Assembly (NCBI GenBank): GCA_022447405.1
Contig: JAKVCE010000022.1
Location: forward strand, 1 to 15,292
DNA length: 15,292 nt
Direction of reading: 5' to 3'
Origin: Planctomycetota bacterium
GTDB lineage: Bacteria > Planctomycetota > UBA1135 > GCA-002686595
In this document: piece by piece, positions 7,553 to 14,984 of the stretch
How positions within the stretch are numbered: position 1 is the stretch's first letter
How the letters are laid out: every line of letters begins with the position of its first letter
Notes under the pieces: generated by a model
The model's input: only the letters and a program-made list of their open reading frames with translations
What the model was told of the DNA's origin: nothing
The model's database searches: none
Program-made: the position numbers and the translations under genes

Positions 7553-8706
7553 GCTCGCTCGCAGAGCGCCTCGGTCCGCTGCGCGGCCGCATCCCTGGCG
7601 TAGAGGCCGAGCTCCCCTTGGCAGTCCCCGAGTCGGAAGAGGCGCTCGTCGAGCTCGTCAACGAGGCTCGCGTAGGTGGGCTCAGGCTCTTGCCCATAGG
7701 GAGCGGCTCTCGCCTGGGAGGCGCATACGGGGCGCAGGCTGACCTCCTGGTCTCGACCCGCGCACTCACCGGAGTCGTCGCCTATGAGCCTGGCGACGGG
7801 ACGGTCACCGCGCTCGCGGGGACGAGGATGAGCGAGCTCGCCAGCGCTGTTCTGGCGGGCGGACACCGCCTCACCCCCGATGTGCCGCGGCCCGAAGAGG
7901 CCACCCTGGGCGGCGTCATCGCTGACGGCTTCTCTGGCAGCGATCGCCTGCGCTTCGGCCCGACCCGTCACCACGTGCTCGGGATGCGAGTCCTCTCGAG
8001 CGACGGAGAGGTCACGAAGACGGGCGGTCGCCTCGTGAAGAACGTCACCGGCTTCGAGCTCCACCGCCTCTACGCAGGGAGCGGCGGCGGCCTGTGCCTC
8101 ATCCTCGAGGCCAGCCTGAGGCTCTTCGCCGCGCCCGCCGCCCGCGCCTGCGCGACCTTCACATGTGACTCGCTGGAGGCTGCGCTCGCCATCTCAGAGC
8201 ACCTCGGCGCGCCGCCCCTAGAGCCCACGGCCGTCAGCCTCTCCCTTGGTGATGGGGCCTGGGCCCTCACCGCGACCTTGGACGGCCGCGAGGAGCGGGT
8301 CACGCGCGAGCGCGCCCTCGTCGACGAGCGCGTCCCTGGCGCAGCCTGGTGCGCGGGCGCGGAGGCAGACTCCCTCCACGCCACCTGCCGGGATGACTCG
8401 CCGAGGGAGGGCGCGGTGCCCTCGCTCCGGATCAGCGCGCGACCGAGCCGCGCGAGGGACGTGATCGAGGTCCTCCTCCGTCACAGCCCGGAGGCCGCTC
8501 TCCAAGCCCAACCCTTGGTGGGGACCGTCGAAGCCGTCCCTGGCTCCCGAGCAGACCTCGACGCCCTCTGCGCGGACCTCCGAGGCCTGGGAGCGAGCGT
8601 CCGCCTCCGCGGCGCTGCTGAGCAGGGCGCCCGCCCTACCAACCCCCTCGAGCAGCGCCTCAAGGCGGCCGTCGACCCACACGACCTCTTCTGCGGGAGG
8701 CCATAG
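7549..8706 (+). CDS. glcE: Glycolate oxidase, FAD-binding subunit GlcE
   Basis: This 385-residue protein is the second FAD-domain subunit of glycolate oxidase. The PCMH-type fold shows GSGSRLG (51-57), ATLGGVIADG (118-127), and the subunit-specific GGRLVKNVTGFEL (159-171) followed by an AGSGGG turn. It lacks the long catalytic C-terminal domain and the HAGDGNLHP motif of GlcD, as expected for GlcE. The C-terminal half is more divergent and ends in the ...DPHDLF motif typical of the family. The ATG overlaps the glcD stop by four bases (ATGA), and glcF begins directly after its TAG, so the three subunits are translationally coupled and should be made in similar amounts. Confidence 0.9.
   Translation: MSSLAERLGPLRGRIPGVEAELPLAVPESEEALVELVNEARVGGLRLLPIGSGSRLGGAYGAQADLLVSTRALTGVVAYEPGDGTVTALAGTRMSELASAVLAGGHRLTPDVPRPEEATLGGVIADGFSGSDRLRFGPTRHHVLGMRVLSSDGEVTKTGGRLVKNVTGFELHRLYAGSGGGLCLILEASLRLFAAPAARACATFTCDSLEAALAISEHLGAPPLEPTAVSLSLGDGAWALTATLDGREERVTRERALVDERVPGAAWCAGAEADSLHATCRDDSPREGAVPSLRISARPSRARDVIEVLLRHSPEAALQAQPLVGTVEAVPGSRADLDALCADLRGLGASVRLRGAAEQGARPTNPLEQRLKAAVDPHDLFCGRP
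8695..8700 (+). promoter_or_regulatory. Ribosome binding site of glcF
   Basis: GGGAGG lies 6 bases before the glcF ATG, inside the end of glcE. It is one of the clearest Shine-Dalgarno sequences in the window and supports the start immediately after the glcE stop codon. Confidence 0.55.
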
Positions 8707-9957
8707 ATGGAGCCGCAGACCCTCATCGACTACACCCGCAGCCTCGACTGCATCCACTGCGGGCTGTGCCTCAGGACCTGCCCGACCTACCAACTCACGG
8801 GCGCAGAGCCCTCGAGCCCGCGCGGCCGCATCCACCTCATGCGCGCCGTCGCCGAGGGAGACATCGAGGCTGACGCCGCCTTCCGAGAGGAGATGGACTT
8901 CTGCCTGCTCTGCCGTCACTGCGAGAGCGTCTGCCCCTCGGGCGTGGAGTTCGGCGCGCTGATGGAGCACACCCGCGCAGGCCTCGCGCCTCAAACCGCC
9001 ATCGGCCGCCTCGCGCGTAAGCTCGGGTTCAAGCTCTTGGAGAGCCGTACCCAGCTGCGCCTCGTCGCGGCAGCGCTGCGGCTCCTCCAGGTGACTCGGC
9101 TCGCCCGCCTCATCGCGCCGCTCCTGGGTGAGCGCGGCAGCGCCCTCACGAAGCTCCCAGCCGTCGGGCCGTCCTCCGAGAGGCGCCCTCTACCCGAGGA
9201 GAGCCCAGCCGAGGGCGCCGAGCCTGTCGCGCTCCTCGAGGGCTGCGTGATGCCAGAGCTCTTGGGAGAGGTGAACCGGGCGACCCTGCGCGTCCTGAAC
9301 GACGCCGGACACTCTGTCAGCGTCCCGAGCTCCCAGCCCACCTGCTGCGGATCGCTCCAAGCTCACAACGGTGAGCTCGAGCGAGCTCGCGCCCTCGCCA
9401 AGGAGACGATCGCGGCCTTCGAGGAGAGCGACGGTGTCCCGATCGTGACCAACAGCGCTGGATGCGGCTCCCACATGAAGGAGTACCCCAACCTCTTCGC
9501 TGAGGAGCCCGAGTGGAGAGAGCGCGCCGAGCGCTTCAGCGCGCGGGTGCGAGACCTCTCGGAGGTCCTCAGCCCTCGAGAGCGCTCCTCCGCGAGCTCT
9601 GCAGCGGTCCAGGAGCCCATCACCTACGACGACCCGTGCCACCTCTGCCACGGCCAAGGCGTGCGCGAGGAGCCGCGCGCGCTCCTCGACGCCACCGGCC
9701 TCGAGCGCGTGGAGCTCTCCGAGAGCGAGAGCTGCTGCGGCTCCGCGGGCATCTACTCCGCCCTGCGCCCAAAGGACGCTGAGCGCATCCTCGAAGGGAA
9801 GCTTGAGGCGCTGCGCAGCTCAGGCGCACGGACGCTGGTCACAGCCAACCCTGGCTGCCAGCTCCAGTGGCAGGCCGGCATCCAGGAGCACGGCATGGAG
9901 GTCGAGGTCCTGCACCTCGCCGAGCTCCTCGACCGGGCGCAGCCGGACGTCAGCTAG
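8707..9957 (+). CDS. glcF: Glycolate oxidase, iron-sulfur subunit GlcF
   Basis: This 416-residue subunit passes electrons from the FAD subunits toward the respiratory chain at the membrane. Two [4Fe-4S] ferredoxin motifs are near the N-terminus: Cys15, 18, 21, 25 (CIHCGLCLRTCP) and Cys66, 69, 72, 76 (CLLCRHCESVCP). Two cysteine-rich CCG domains follow, the first with GCVMPELLGEVN and TCCG (Cys213, Cys214), the second with DPCHLCHGQG (Cys311) and SCCGSAG (Cys343, Cys344), ending in NPGCQLQ. These define the GlcF/heterodisulfide-reductase-B-like family, and the position after glcD and glcE settles the assignment. It has no membrane helix of its own, as is usual. It ends at 9957, where its stop overlaps by four bases the stop of the convergent gene on the other strand. 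Confidence 0.93.
   Translation: MEPQTLIDYTRSLDCIHCGLCLRTCPTYQLTGAEPSSPRGRIHLMRAVAEGDIEADAAFREEMDFCLLCRHCESVCPSGVEFGALMEHTRAGLAPQTAIGRLARKLGFKLLESRTQLRLVAAALRLLQVTRLARLIAPLLGERGSALTKLPAVGPSSERRPLPEESPAEGAEPVALLEGCVMPELLGEVNRATLRVLNDAGHSVSVPSSQPTCCGSLQAHNGELERARALAKETIAAFEESDGVPIVTNSAGCGSHMKEYPNLFAEEPEWRERAERFSARVRDLSEVLSPRERSSASSAAVQEPITYDDPCHLCHGQGVREEPRALLDATGLERVELSESESCCGSAGIYSALRPKDAERILEGKLEALRSSGARTLVTANPGCQLQWQAGIQEHGMEVEVLHLAELLDRAQPDVS
9954..9957. other. Overlapping stop codons of convergent genes
   Basis: The palindrome CTAG carries the TAG stop of glcF on the plus strand (9955-9957) and the TAG stop of the membrane-protein gene on the minus strand (9956-9954). Each transcript must run into the opposing gene before it can end. 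Confidence 0.9.
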
Positions 9958-10655
9958 TCGAGGTAGAAGCTCTCGAAGAAGGAGAGGACGTGCTCGTCCG
10001 GGATCTCGAACTCTCCGCCAGCCTCGAAGAACATCACGAAGAGGAAGCCGGGGGAGTCCTCAGGCGTGACGTCGACCGCGAGACAGGGGCCCGAGGCCTG
10101 CTCCTTCATCTCCTCGCTGCCGAAGGAGAGGGTCTCCTGCGTGAAGCGCATCACCTTGCGATCCCTCGAGCCGAGTCGAATCACCCCTACCCGCTCGTTG
10201 TCGCGGTTGATCATCGAGGAAGAGGTGGTCTCCTTCTCCGGATCAAAGAAGGTCCAACGCGAGTCGTCAGCGTCGCTCGACTCGTTGTCATCAAAGTAGT
10301 AGACGGAGATCTGCAAGCCGCGCTCGAAGTCCATCAGGGTGTAGTTCTCCATCCCGAACATCTGCATGCCGGCGAGCATCTGCACGTGCTCCGGACGCTC
10401 ATCAAAGGGCAGCACCTTCTGCATCCGCGGCCACTGAACCTCGGGGTCTATGAGGTTCTTCACCTGCCCAACGCCCCAGAAGAGCCCGGCGCCGAGAAGA
10501 ATCATCATGAGCAGGCAGCCTCCACCACAAGCCCAGAGCCAAGTCGGCAGCAAGCACCCACTCTTCTTCTTGGGCGCAGCCTCCTCCTCCCTCCACCCGA
10601 GCTCGGTGTCGGGGAGCCGCTCGACCTCGTCAGGGATGTTGTTCTCTTCCGTCAT
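9954..10655 (-). CDS. Single-span membrane protein of unknown function
   Basis: I do not recognise a named family. The 233-residue product has an acidic N-terminal 28 residues, a basic stop KKK (29-31), and then a Gly/Cys/Leu-rich hydrophobic segment of about residues 33-62 (WLWACGGGCLLMMILL within it). This predicts one membrane helix with the N-terminus in the cytoplasm by the positive-inside rule. The remaining 170 residues are soluble and probably extracytoplasmic. They look mainly beta-structured, with alternating patterns such as LQISVYYFDD and GVIRLGS, and end in a phenylalanine-rich FFESFYLD. The ATG overlaps the stop of the 3-hydroxyacyl-CoA dehydrogenase gene by four bases (ATGA), so it is translated from the same mRNA. 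Its stop overlaps that of glcF. Similar Lys-rich plus GGGC spans occur in small hypothetical proteins of planctomycetes (recollection only). Its role is unknown. Confidence 0.75.
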   Translation of the reverse strand: MTEENNIPDEVERLPDTELGWREEEAAPKKKSGCLLPTWLWACGGGCLLMMILLGAGLFWGVGQVKNLIDPEVQWPRMQKVLPFDERPEHVQMLAGMQMFGMENYTLMDFERGLQISVYYFDDNESSDADDSRWTFFDPEKETTSSSMINRDNERVGVIRLGSRDRKVMRFTQETLSFGSEEMKEQASGPCLAVDVTPEDSPGFLFVMFFEAGGEFEIPDEHVLSFFESFYLD

Positions 10656-11518
10656 CTCTCCGTCCAGTCATAGAAGCCCTGGCCGCTCTTCTTCCCGAGC
10701 TCTCCAGCGTCCACCTTGTCTCGCAGGATCCTCGGCGGCGCGAAGGTCTCACCCAGCTCTGAGTGCAGATACTCAGCGATCGAGAGCCTGACGTCGAGCC
10801 CGACGAGGTCCGTGAGCTCCAGGGGGCCCATCGGGAAGCCGTAGCCGAGCTTCATCGCCTTGTCGATGTCCTCTGCTGACGCGACCCCTGACTCAAACAT
10901 GCGCATGGCCTCAAGCCCGATCACGATCCCCAAGCGGCTCGAGGCGAAGCCGGGGCTGTCGGTGACCAGGATGGGCTCCTTGCCGATCCTGCGGCCGAGC
11001 TCCATCGCGCACTCCACGGCCTCATCAGAGCTCTGGTCTGCGCGGACGACCTCAAGGAGCTTCATGATGTGCACGGGGTTGAAGAAGTGCATCCCGACGA
11101 CGCGCTCGGGGTGAGCTGCGGCGCTCGCGATGTCACTGATCGGGAGCGAGGAGGTGTTCGTCGCCAGCAAGACCTCGGGCCCGAGGCGCGCGCCCAGGTC
11201 CTCAAAGACCGAGAGCTTGATCTCCATGATCTCCGGAGCGGCCTCGATGACGAGCTCGACGCCCTCGCAGGCGTCGTCCATCGTCGTCACGCCTCTGAGC
11301 AACCCGAAGGCCTCGTCCCTCGTCTCCTCAGTGACCTTGCCGCGGTCGACGCCCTTCTGGAGGTTGACCGCCACCTTCGCGAGACCGGCCTGCACCGCCT
11401 CAGCGTTGACGTCGAAGAGGTGGACTCGGACACCCTGCATCGCGAGGACCTGGGCGATGCCGTGCCCCATGGTGCCAGCGCCGAGGACGGCTGCTCTCTG
11501 GATCTCTTGCGCGTTCAT
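10652..11518 (-). CDS. 3-hydroxyacyl-CoA dehydrogenase, 3-hydroxybutyryl-CoA dehydrogenase type
   Basis: This 288-residue single-function enzyme oxidises (S)-3-hydroxyacyl-CoA to 3-oxoacyl-CoA with NAD, or runs in reverse with NAD(P)H, in the cytoplasm. The N-terminal Rossmann fold shows GAGTMGHGIA (13-22) and an Asp at the end of strand two (LFDVN), which favours NAD. The catalytic pair is His144 in HFFNPVH and Glu156 in KLLEVV, spaced as in the family. The NTSS motif (121-124) positions the substrate, and the C-terminal dimerisation domain contains GYGFPMGPLELTDLVGLD. Length matches Hbd/FadB2 rather than the large fused FadB. It starts 25 bases after the MDR oxidoreductase stop on the same strand, and its stop overlaps the start of the small membrane protein. 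The upstream enoyl-CoA hydratase would supply its substrate, so short-chain acyl-CoA degradation or a butyrate-type pathway is the likely job. Confidence 0.93.
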   Translation of the reverse strand: MNAQEIQRAAVLGAGTMGHGIAQVLAMQGVRVHLFDVNAEAVQAGLAKVAVNLQKGVDRGKVTEETRDEAFGLLRGVTTMDDACEGVELVIEAAPEIMEIKLSVFEDLGARLGPEVLLATNTSSLPISDIASAAAHPERVVGMHFFNPVHIMKLLEVVRADQSSDEAVECAMELGRRIGKEPILVTDSPGFASSRLGIVIGLEAMRMFESGVASAEDIDKAMKLGYGFPMGPLELTDLVGLDVRLSIAEYLHSELGETFAPPRILRDKVDAGELGKKSGQGFYDWTER

Positions 11519-11543
11519 CGCGGCAGGATAACCGAGGCGAGCC

Positions 11544-12578
11544 TCAAGAGCCGGGGATGAGCACTAGCTTCCCGTTCACTTGTCTCCCCTCGAGGAGCTC
11601 GTGCGCCGCGCGGACCTCGCTGAGCGGCATCGAGCGGTCGAGGACGGGGCGGTAGGCGCCGCTTGAGACGCGCTCGAAGATCGGGGCGAGGGCGCTGCGC
11701 GGACCCATCGTGCTCCCCAAGACCGAGATGTTCTTGATGAAGAGGTGCGGCAAGAGGAGCGAGACCGTGGGACCAGTGGTCCCACCGCAGGTGACGAGCC
11801 TGCCGTTCCGCGCCAAGCAACGCATCGAGCCCTCCCAGGTCGCGGGGCCGACGTGCTCGACCACGACGTCACAGGCGCCGCCGTCGAGGGCGCTCTTGAC
11901 AGCCTTCGGCCAGGCCTCGTCGCGGTGGTCCACCGCCGCGTCCGCGCCTAGCTCCTGGACGAGGGCGAGCTTCTCGTCAGAGCCCGCCGTCGCGACGACG
12001 CGCGCGCCCAAGTCCTTCGCGATCTGGATCGCGGCTGAGCCCACGCCGCTCGCGCCGCCCAGGACGAGGACGGTCTCTCCCTCCTGCAGCGCCGCGCGAC
12101 TCACCACCATCCCCCATGCCGTGAGGAAGACGAGGGGCACCGCGGCTGCGGCGACCGGATCGACGCCCTCAGGGAGCGGTGTCAGGAGGCGCTCTGGGAA
12201 GACGACGAGCTCGCAGTCGAGGCCGTCTGAGTGCTCGCCGCGGATCCGGTAGTCGGCAGAGAGGTGATCGTTCCCCGCCTCATCATGGGCGGAGCTCCCA
12301 GAGCTGTAGCCAGGCTCCAAGATGACCTTGTCGCCGACAGCGAAGCGCGTGACGCCCTCCCCGACCTCGACGACCTCTCCGGTCCCGTCGCAGCCCGGGA
12401 TCATCGGGAGCGGGAGCGGCATGCCCGGCATCCCGCGCCGCACCCAGAGGTCGAGGTGGTTGACGCTGACGGCGAGGACCTTCGCGAGGACCTCACCGGG
12501 TCCAGGCGTCGGGTCGGGGAGCTCGACGAGCTTGAGGACCTCAGGCCCGCCGTGTTCGTGGATCTGAACGGCTCGCAT
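11544..12578 (-). CDS. MDR-family alcohol dehydrogenase / quinone oxidoreductase-like protein without structural zinc cysteines
   Basis: This 344-residue medium-chain reductase has the usual N-terminal GroES-like domain (PGPGEVLAKV, NHLDLWVRRG at 40-49, PGCDGTGEVVEVG) and a Rossmann domain with LGGASGVGSAAIQ (from residue 163). It should use NAD(P)H on an alcohol, aldehyde, quinone or activated double bond. The family relatives I know carry a structural-zinc loop of the pattern SCGxCxxCx7C. Here the loop keeps its length (89-110) but Cys93, 96, 99 and 107 are Ser, Ser, Asp and Ser. The catalytic-zinc Cys position is Asn40, which is common in this branch. It is therefore predicted to be zinc-free. 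It lies 2 bases after the enoyl-CoA hydratase stop and upstream of the 3-hydroxyacyl-CoA dehydrogenase, so an enoyl-CoA or enoyl-thioester reductase role is possible but unproven. Confidence 0.87.
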   Translation of the reverse strand: MRAVQIHEHGGPEVLKLVELPDPTPGPGEVLAKVLAVSVNHLDLWVRRGMPGMPLPLPMIPGCDGTGEVVEVGEGVTRFAVGDKVILEPGYSSGSSAHDEAGNDHLSADYRIRGEHSDGLDCELVVFPERLLTPLPEGVDPVAAAAVPLVFLTAWGMVVSRAALQEGETVLVLGGASGVGSAAIQIAKDLGARVVATAGSDEKLALVQELGADAAVDHRDEAWPKAVKSALDGGACDVVVEHVGPATWEGSMRCLARNGRLVTCGGTTGPTVSLLLPHLFIKNISVLGSTMGPRSALAPIFERVSSGAYRPVLDRSMPLSEVRAAHELLEGRQVNGKLVLIPGS

Positions 12579-12580
12579 CT

Positions 12581-13423
12581 CTACTCCCCCTTGAAGGTAG
12601 CCTCGCGCTTCTCGACGAAGGCGCTGATCCCCTCCTTGGCGTCCGCGCTCGAGAAGAGCTTCGCCTGGAGCTCACGCTCGAGGGCCAGCCCGGACTCGAG
12701 TGAGACCTCCAAGCCAGACTGCACGGCGCGCTTGATGTTCCCTACCGCCAGAGCCGCCTTGCCCGGGGTGCAGAAGCCGCGCGCGTACTCGAGGACGCTC
12801 GCCATGAAGCTCGCGTCGTCCTCTGCGTCGAAGAGCTCGTCCACGAGGCCGAGCTCGGACGCGCGCTCATAGTCGAAGAGCTCCCCCGTCGCCATGGCGC
12901 GGATCGCGCGCGACTTGCCGAGGACTCGAGCGAGCCGCTGAGTTCCGCCGGTGCCCGGCAGGACGCCGAGGGCGACCTCAGGGAGCCCGCACTTCCCTGA
13001 CCCCCGGCGCGCCACCCGGACGTCACAGCCGAGGGCGACCTCGAGGCCGCCGCCGACGCAGTGCCCGCCGAGGGCAGCGATGACGAGCTTGGGCGTGTGC
13101 TCGAGGCGCAAGAGGGTCTCGTTCGCGTGCAGGCAGAAGGCGTACTTGAACTCCGGCGTGACCTCATCGAGCATCGAGATGTCAGCGCCGGCGCAGAAGA
13201 ACTTCTCTCCGTCGCCTGCGATGACGATGACCTGGACCTCCGTGTCGAAGCGCGCGCGCAGGATCGCCTCGTCGATGTCCAGCATCATCTCGTGGCTGTA
13301 CCCGTTGGCGGGCGGGTTGGTCAGCGTGACGAGGGCCACGCCGTCGCCGGCGGCATAGGTTGCCTTGCCGTTGGAGAGCGGCTCCGGATTCGAGAGCGTG
13401 GGAGAGGTCGGGGTGTCGGTCAT
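12581..13423 (-). CDS. Enoyl-CoA hydratase/isomerase (crotonase family)
   Basis: This 280-residue enzyme is expected to add water to trans-2-enoyl-CoA, giving 3-hydroxyacyl-CoA. An N-terminal extension of about 20 polar residues precedes the core, which starts near YAAGDGVALVTL. The first oxyanion-hole segment is FFCAGADI (75-82), the second GGHCVGGGLEVALGCD (119-134). Both catalytic glutamates of true hydratases are present: Glu128 in GGGLEVA and Glu149 in GLPEVALGVLPGTGGTQRL. That favours hydratase over the many crotonase relatives that lack one. Sub-specificity (crotonyl-CoA or longer chain) cannot be read. It is the first gene of a three-enzyme set with an MDR reductase 2 bases downstream and a 3-hydroxyacyl-CoA dehydrogenase beyond. 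It is separated from the upstream nucleotidase by 52 bases that hold a strong hairpin. Confidence 0.92.
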   Translation of the reverse strand: MTDTPTSPTLSNPEPLSNGKATYAAGDGVALVTLTNPPANGYSHEMMLDIDEAILRARFDTEVQVIVIAGDGEKFFCAGADISMLDEVTPEFKYAFCLHANETLLRLEHTPKLVIAALGGHCVGGGLEVALGCDVRVARRGSGKCGLPEVALGVLPGTGGTQRLARVLGKSRAIRAMATGELFDYERASELGLVDELFDAEDDASFMASVLEYARGFCTPGKAALAVGNIKRAVQSGLEVSLESGLALERELQAKLFSSADAKEGISAFVEKREATFKGE

Positions 13424-13443
13424 GGCTCGAGTGGGTGGGCCTT

Positions 13444-13470
13444 CGCGGGGCGGGATCGTACCGCCTCGCG
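13444..13470 (-). other. Strong GC hairpin between the nucleotidase and enoyl-CoA hydratase genes
   Basis: The arms CGCGGGGCGG (13444-13453) and CCGCCTCGCG (13461-13470) can pair over ten positions around a 7-base loop. There is one non-Watson-Crick pair, G-T as written and A-C in the minus-strand RNA. It fills most of the 52-base gap between the 5'-nucleotidase stop and the hydratase ATG. The minus strand after it reads AAGGCCCACC with no T-run, so it is not a standard intrinsic terminator. It may attenuate or process the transcript between the two gene sets, or protect mRNA ends. Confidence 0.5.
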
Positions 13471-13475
13471 GCGGC

Positions 13476-14984
13476 TCAGCGCACCCGATATCGGTTGTCC
13501 GTCGGGGGCGTCAGGGGATCGCCTGCGAAGCTCCGCTCGAGGAGCGTGCGCAGGAGGATCTGGTCGTGGGTGACGCTCTTCGCCTCGCCCAGCATCAGGT
13601 AGTTGTCCCCGCCCTCCGCGATGAAGTTGTTCGTCACCACACGGTAGACGCGCGCTGGGTCGAGGCGCTCATCGCCGACGAGGACGCCCAAGAGCTTGGG
13701 AGAGTCTCCGCTAGAGACCTCGAGGGTGAGGCCGCTCACCTCAAGGCCCGTGTGAGCGGTGCCCTCCACCGCTTGGCGCAAGGTGCCTTCTAAGTGCACG
13801 CCCTCAAGCTCAAGCAGCACGGGGTGGTTCCCGAAGGGCAGGAGCTCGAAGAGATCACGCCGCGTGACCGGCCCCTTGGGCAGGTCGCAGCGGATGCCGC
13901 CGCGGTTCTGGAAGGCGCAGTCCGCGTCAAAGTGGGCGCGGAAGGCGTCCGCGATGAGGTTCCCAGCTCCAGAGGACTCGACCGAGGAGCGCGAGCGCGT
14001 AAGGGGCGCGGCGAGCTCTCCCACCACCTCGCTCATGTTGGCCTCGGTCGCCTCTATGAGCGCCGCACAGAGCTCGTCGACGCGCTCAACGCGCGCCCCC
14101 TCACCGGGCTCCTCCATGAGGCTCGTGACTCGGTACTCGCGCCGCGTGACCTCTCGGGTCTCGAGGTCGATCCAGAGGTCGAGGCGTCCGAGGTTGCTCG
14201 CTTTGCTGCCGACTTGGCCGATCAGCACATCACCCTCCTGGACTCCCTCTCGCAGATATGTGTGTGAGTGACCGCCAGCGATGAAGGTCAGGTCCGGGTG
14301 AGCGCGCGCCATCGCGCGGTCCGTGCCCACGCCCAGGTGGGTCGCGGGGATCACGAGGTCGACCTCGTCGCCGAGCTCCTCCCTGACCTTGGCGAGCTCC
14401 TCTGCGGGGTCGGTGAACACGACCTCCTTTGTGTCGGAGTGGGTGATGCTCGGCGTCGACTGGGTCACCAGCCCGACGACGGCCACCTTGACGCCTCCGC
14501 GATCAAAGACTCGATAGGGGGGCGCCCAGTCGACGCGCTCGCCGCTCTCCTCTCTCACGTTCGCGAGCACCGCCGGCGCCTTGGCTTCTGCGGCCATCCG
14601 CTTGAAGGAGGCGACGCCGTGGTCGAGCTCGTGATTGCCGACGCACATGGCGTCGTAGCCGACCGCCGCCATGGCCGTCACGAAGACGGCCCCCTCCTCC
14701 AAGAGCCCCTCTGGAGTGCCTGAGGACCAGTCGCCGCCGTCCACCAAGAGGACGTTCTCCTCGCCCACCTCCTCGTGCACAGCGCGCACTGCCGCCGCGA
14801 GCCGCGGCAGACCTCCCACCAGAGGGGGGCTGTCTCCGCCCAGCCAAGTCGCAGGTCTCGGCTGCGCCTGTCCGTGCACGTCGTTTGTGTGCAGGATCAC
14901 CAAGTGCCCCTCGGCGCGATGGCCGGGGTCACCGGGCGCGGCGGCCCAGAGGGCCGCGCAGAGGATCCAGCCAGCGCGGAGCAC
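13476..14984 (-). CDS. Exported 5'-nucleotidase / UDP-sugar hydrolase family protein (UshA-like)
   Basis: This 502-residue two-domain metallophosphoesterase probably dephosphorylates nucleotides outside the cytoplasm. A short hydrophobic N-terminus (residues about 1-17, GWILCAALWAAA) is a likely signal peptide. The dimetal site is complete: Asp35 and His37 in HTNDVHG, Asp85 in DGGDWSSG, Asn117 and His118 in GNHELDHG, His206 in THLG, and His229 and His231 in GGHSHT. The C-terminal substrate domain shows NRGGIR, FGNHPVLLEL and NNFIAEGGDNY (452-462), which form the nucleoside-binding pocket with Phe454 and Asp460. Length fits UshA/NT5E-type enzymes. The GTG start shares its first base with the TAG stop of the DUF4139-type gene upstream (TAGTG), so translation is coupled. 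The exact substrate (5'-nucleotide, 2',3'-cyclic nucleotide or UDP-sugar) is open. It would supply nucleosides and phosphate from the periplasm. Confidence 0.91.
   Translation of the reverse strand: MLRAGWILCAALWAAAPGDPGHRAEGHLVILHTNDVHGQAQPRPATWLGGDSPPLVGGLPRLAAAVRAVHEEVGEENVLLVDGGDWSSGTPEGLLEEGAVFVTAMAAVGYDAMCVGNHELDHGVASFKRMAAEAKAPAVLANVREESGERVDWAPPYRVFDRGGVKVAVVGLVTQSTPSITHSDTKEVVFTDPAEELAKVREELGDEVDLVIPATHLGVGTDRAMARAHPDLTFIAGGHSHTYLREGVQEGDVLIGQVGSKASNLGRLDLWIDLETREVTRREYRVTSLMEEPGEGARVERVDELCAALIEATEANMSEVVGELAAPLTRSRSSVESSGAGNLIADAFRAHFDADCAFQNRGGIRCDLPKGPVTRRDLFELLPFGNHPVLLELEGVHLEGTLRQAVEGTAHTGLEVSGLTLEVSSGDSPKLLGVLVGDERLDPARVYRVVTNNFIAEGGDNYLMLGEAKSVTHDQILLRTLLERSFAGDPLTPPTDNRYRVR

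Noticed and set aside
9867..10673. Plus-strand open frame of 268 codons running through the end of glcF and opposite the membrane-protein gene
   Set aside because: The composition is that of an antisense shadow (rich in Leu, Glu, His, Arg without domain pattern). The minus-strand gene has a sensible membrane-protein layout and an ATGA overlap.
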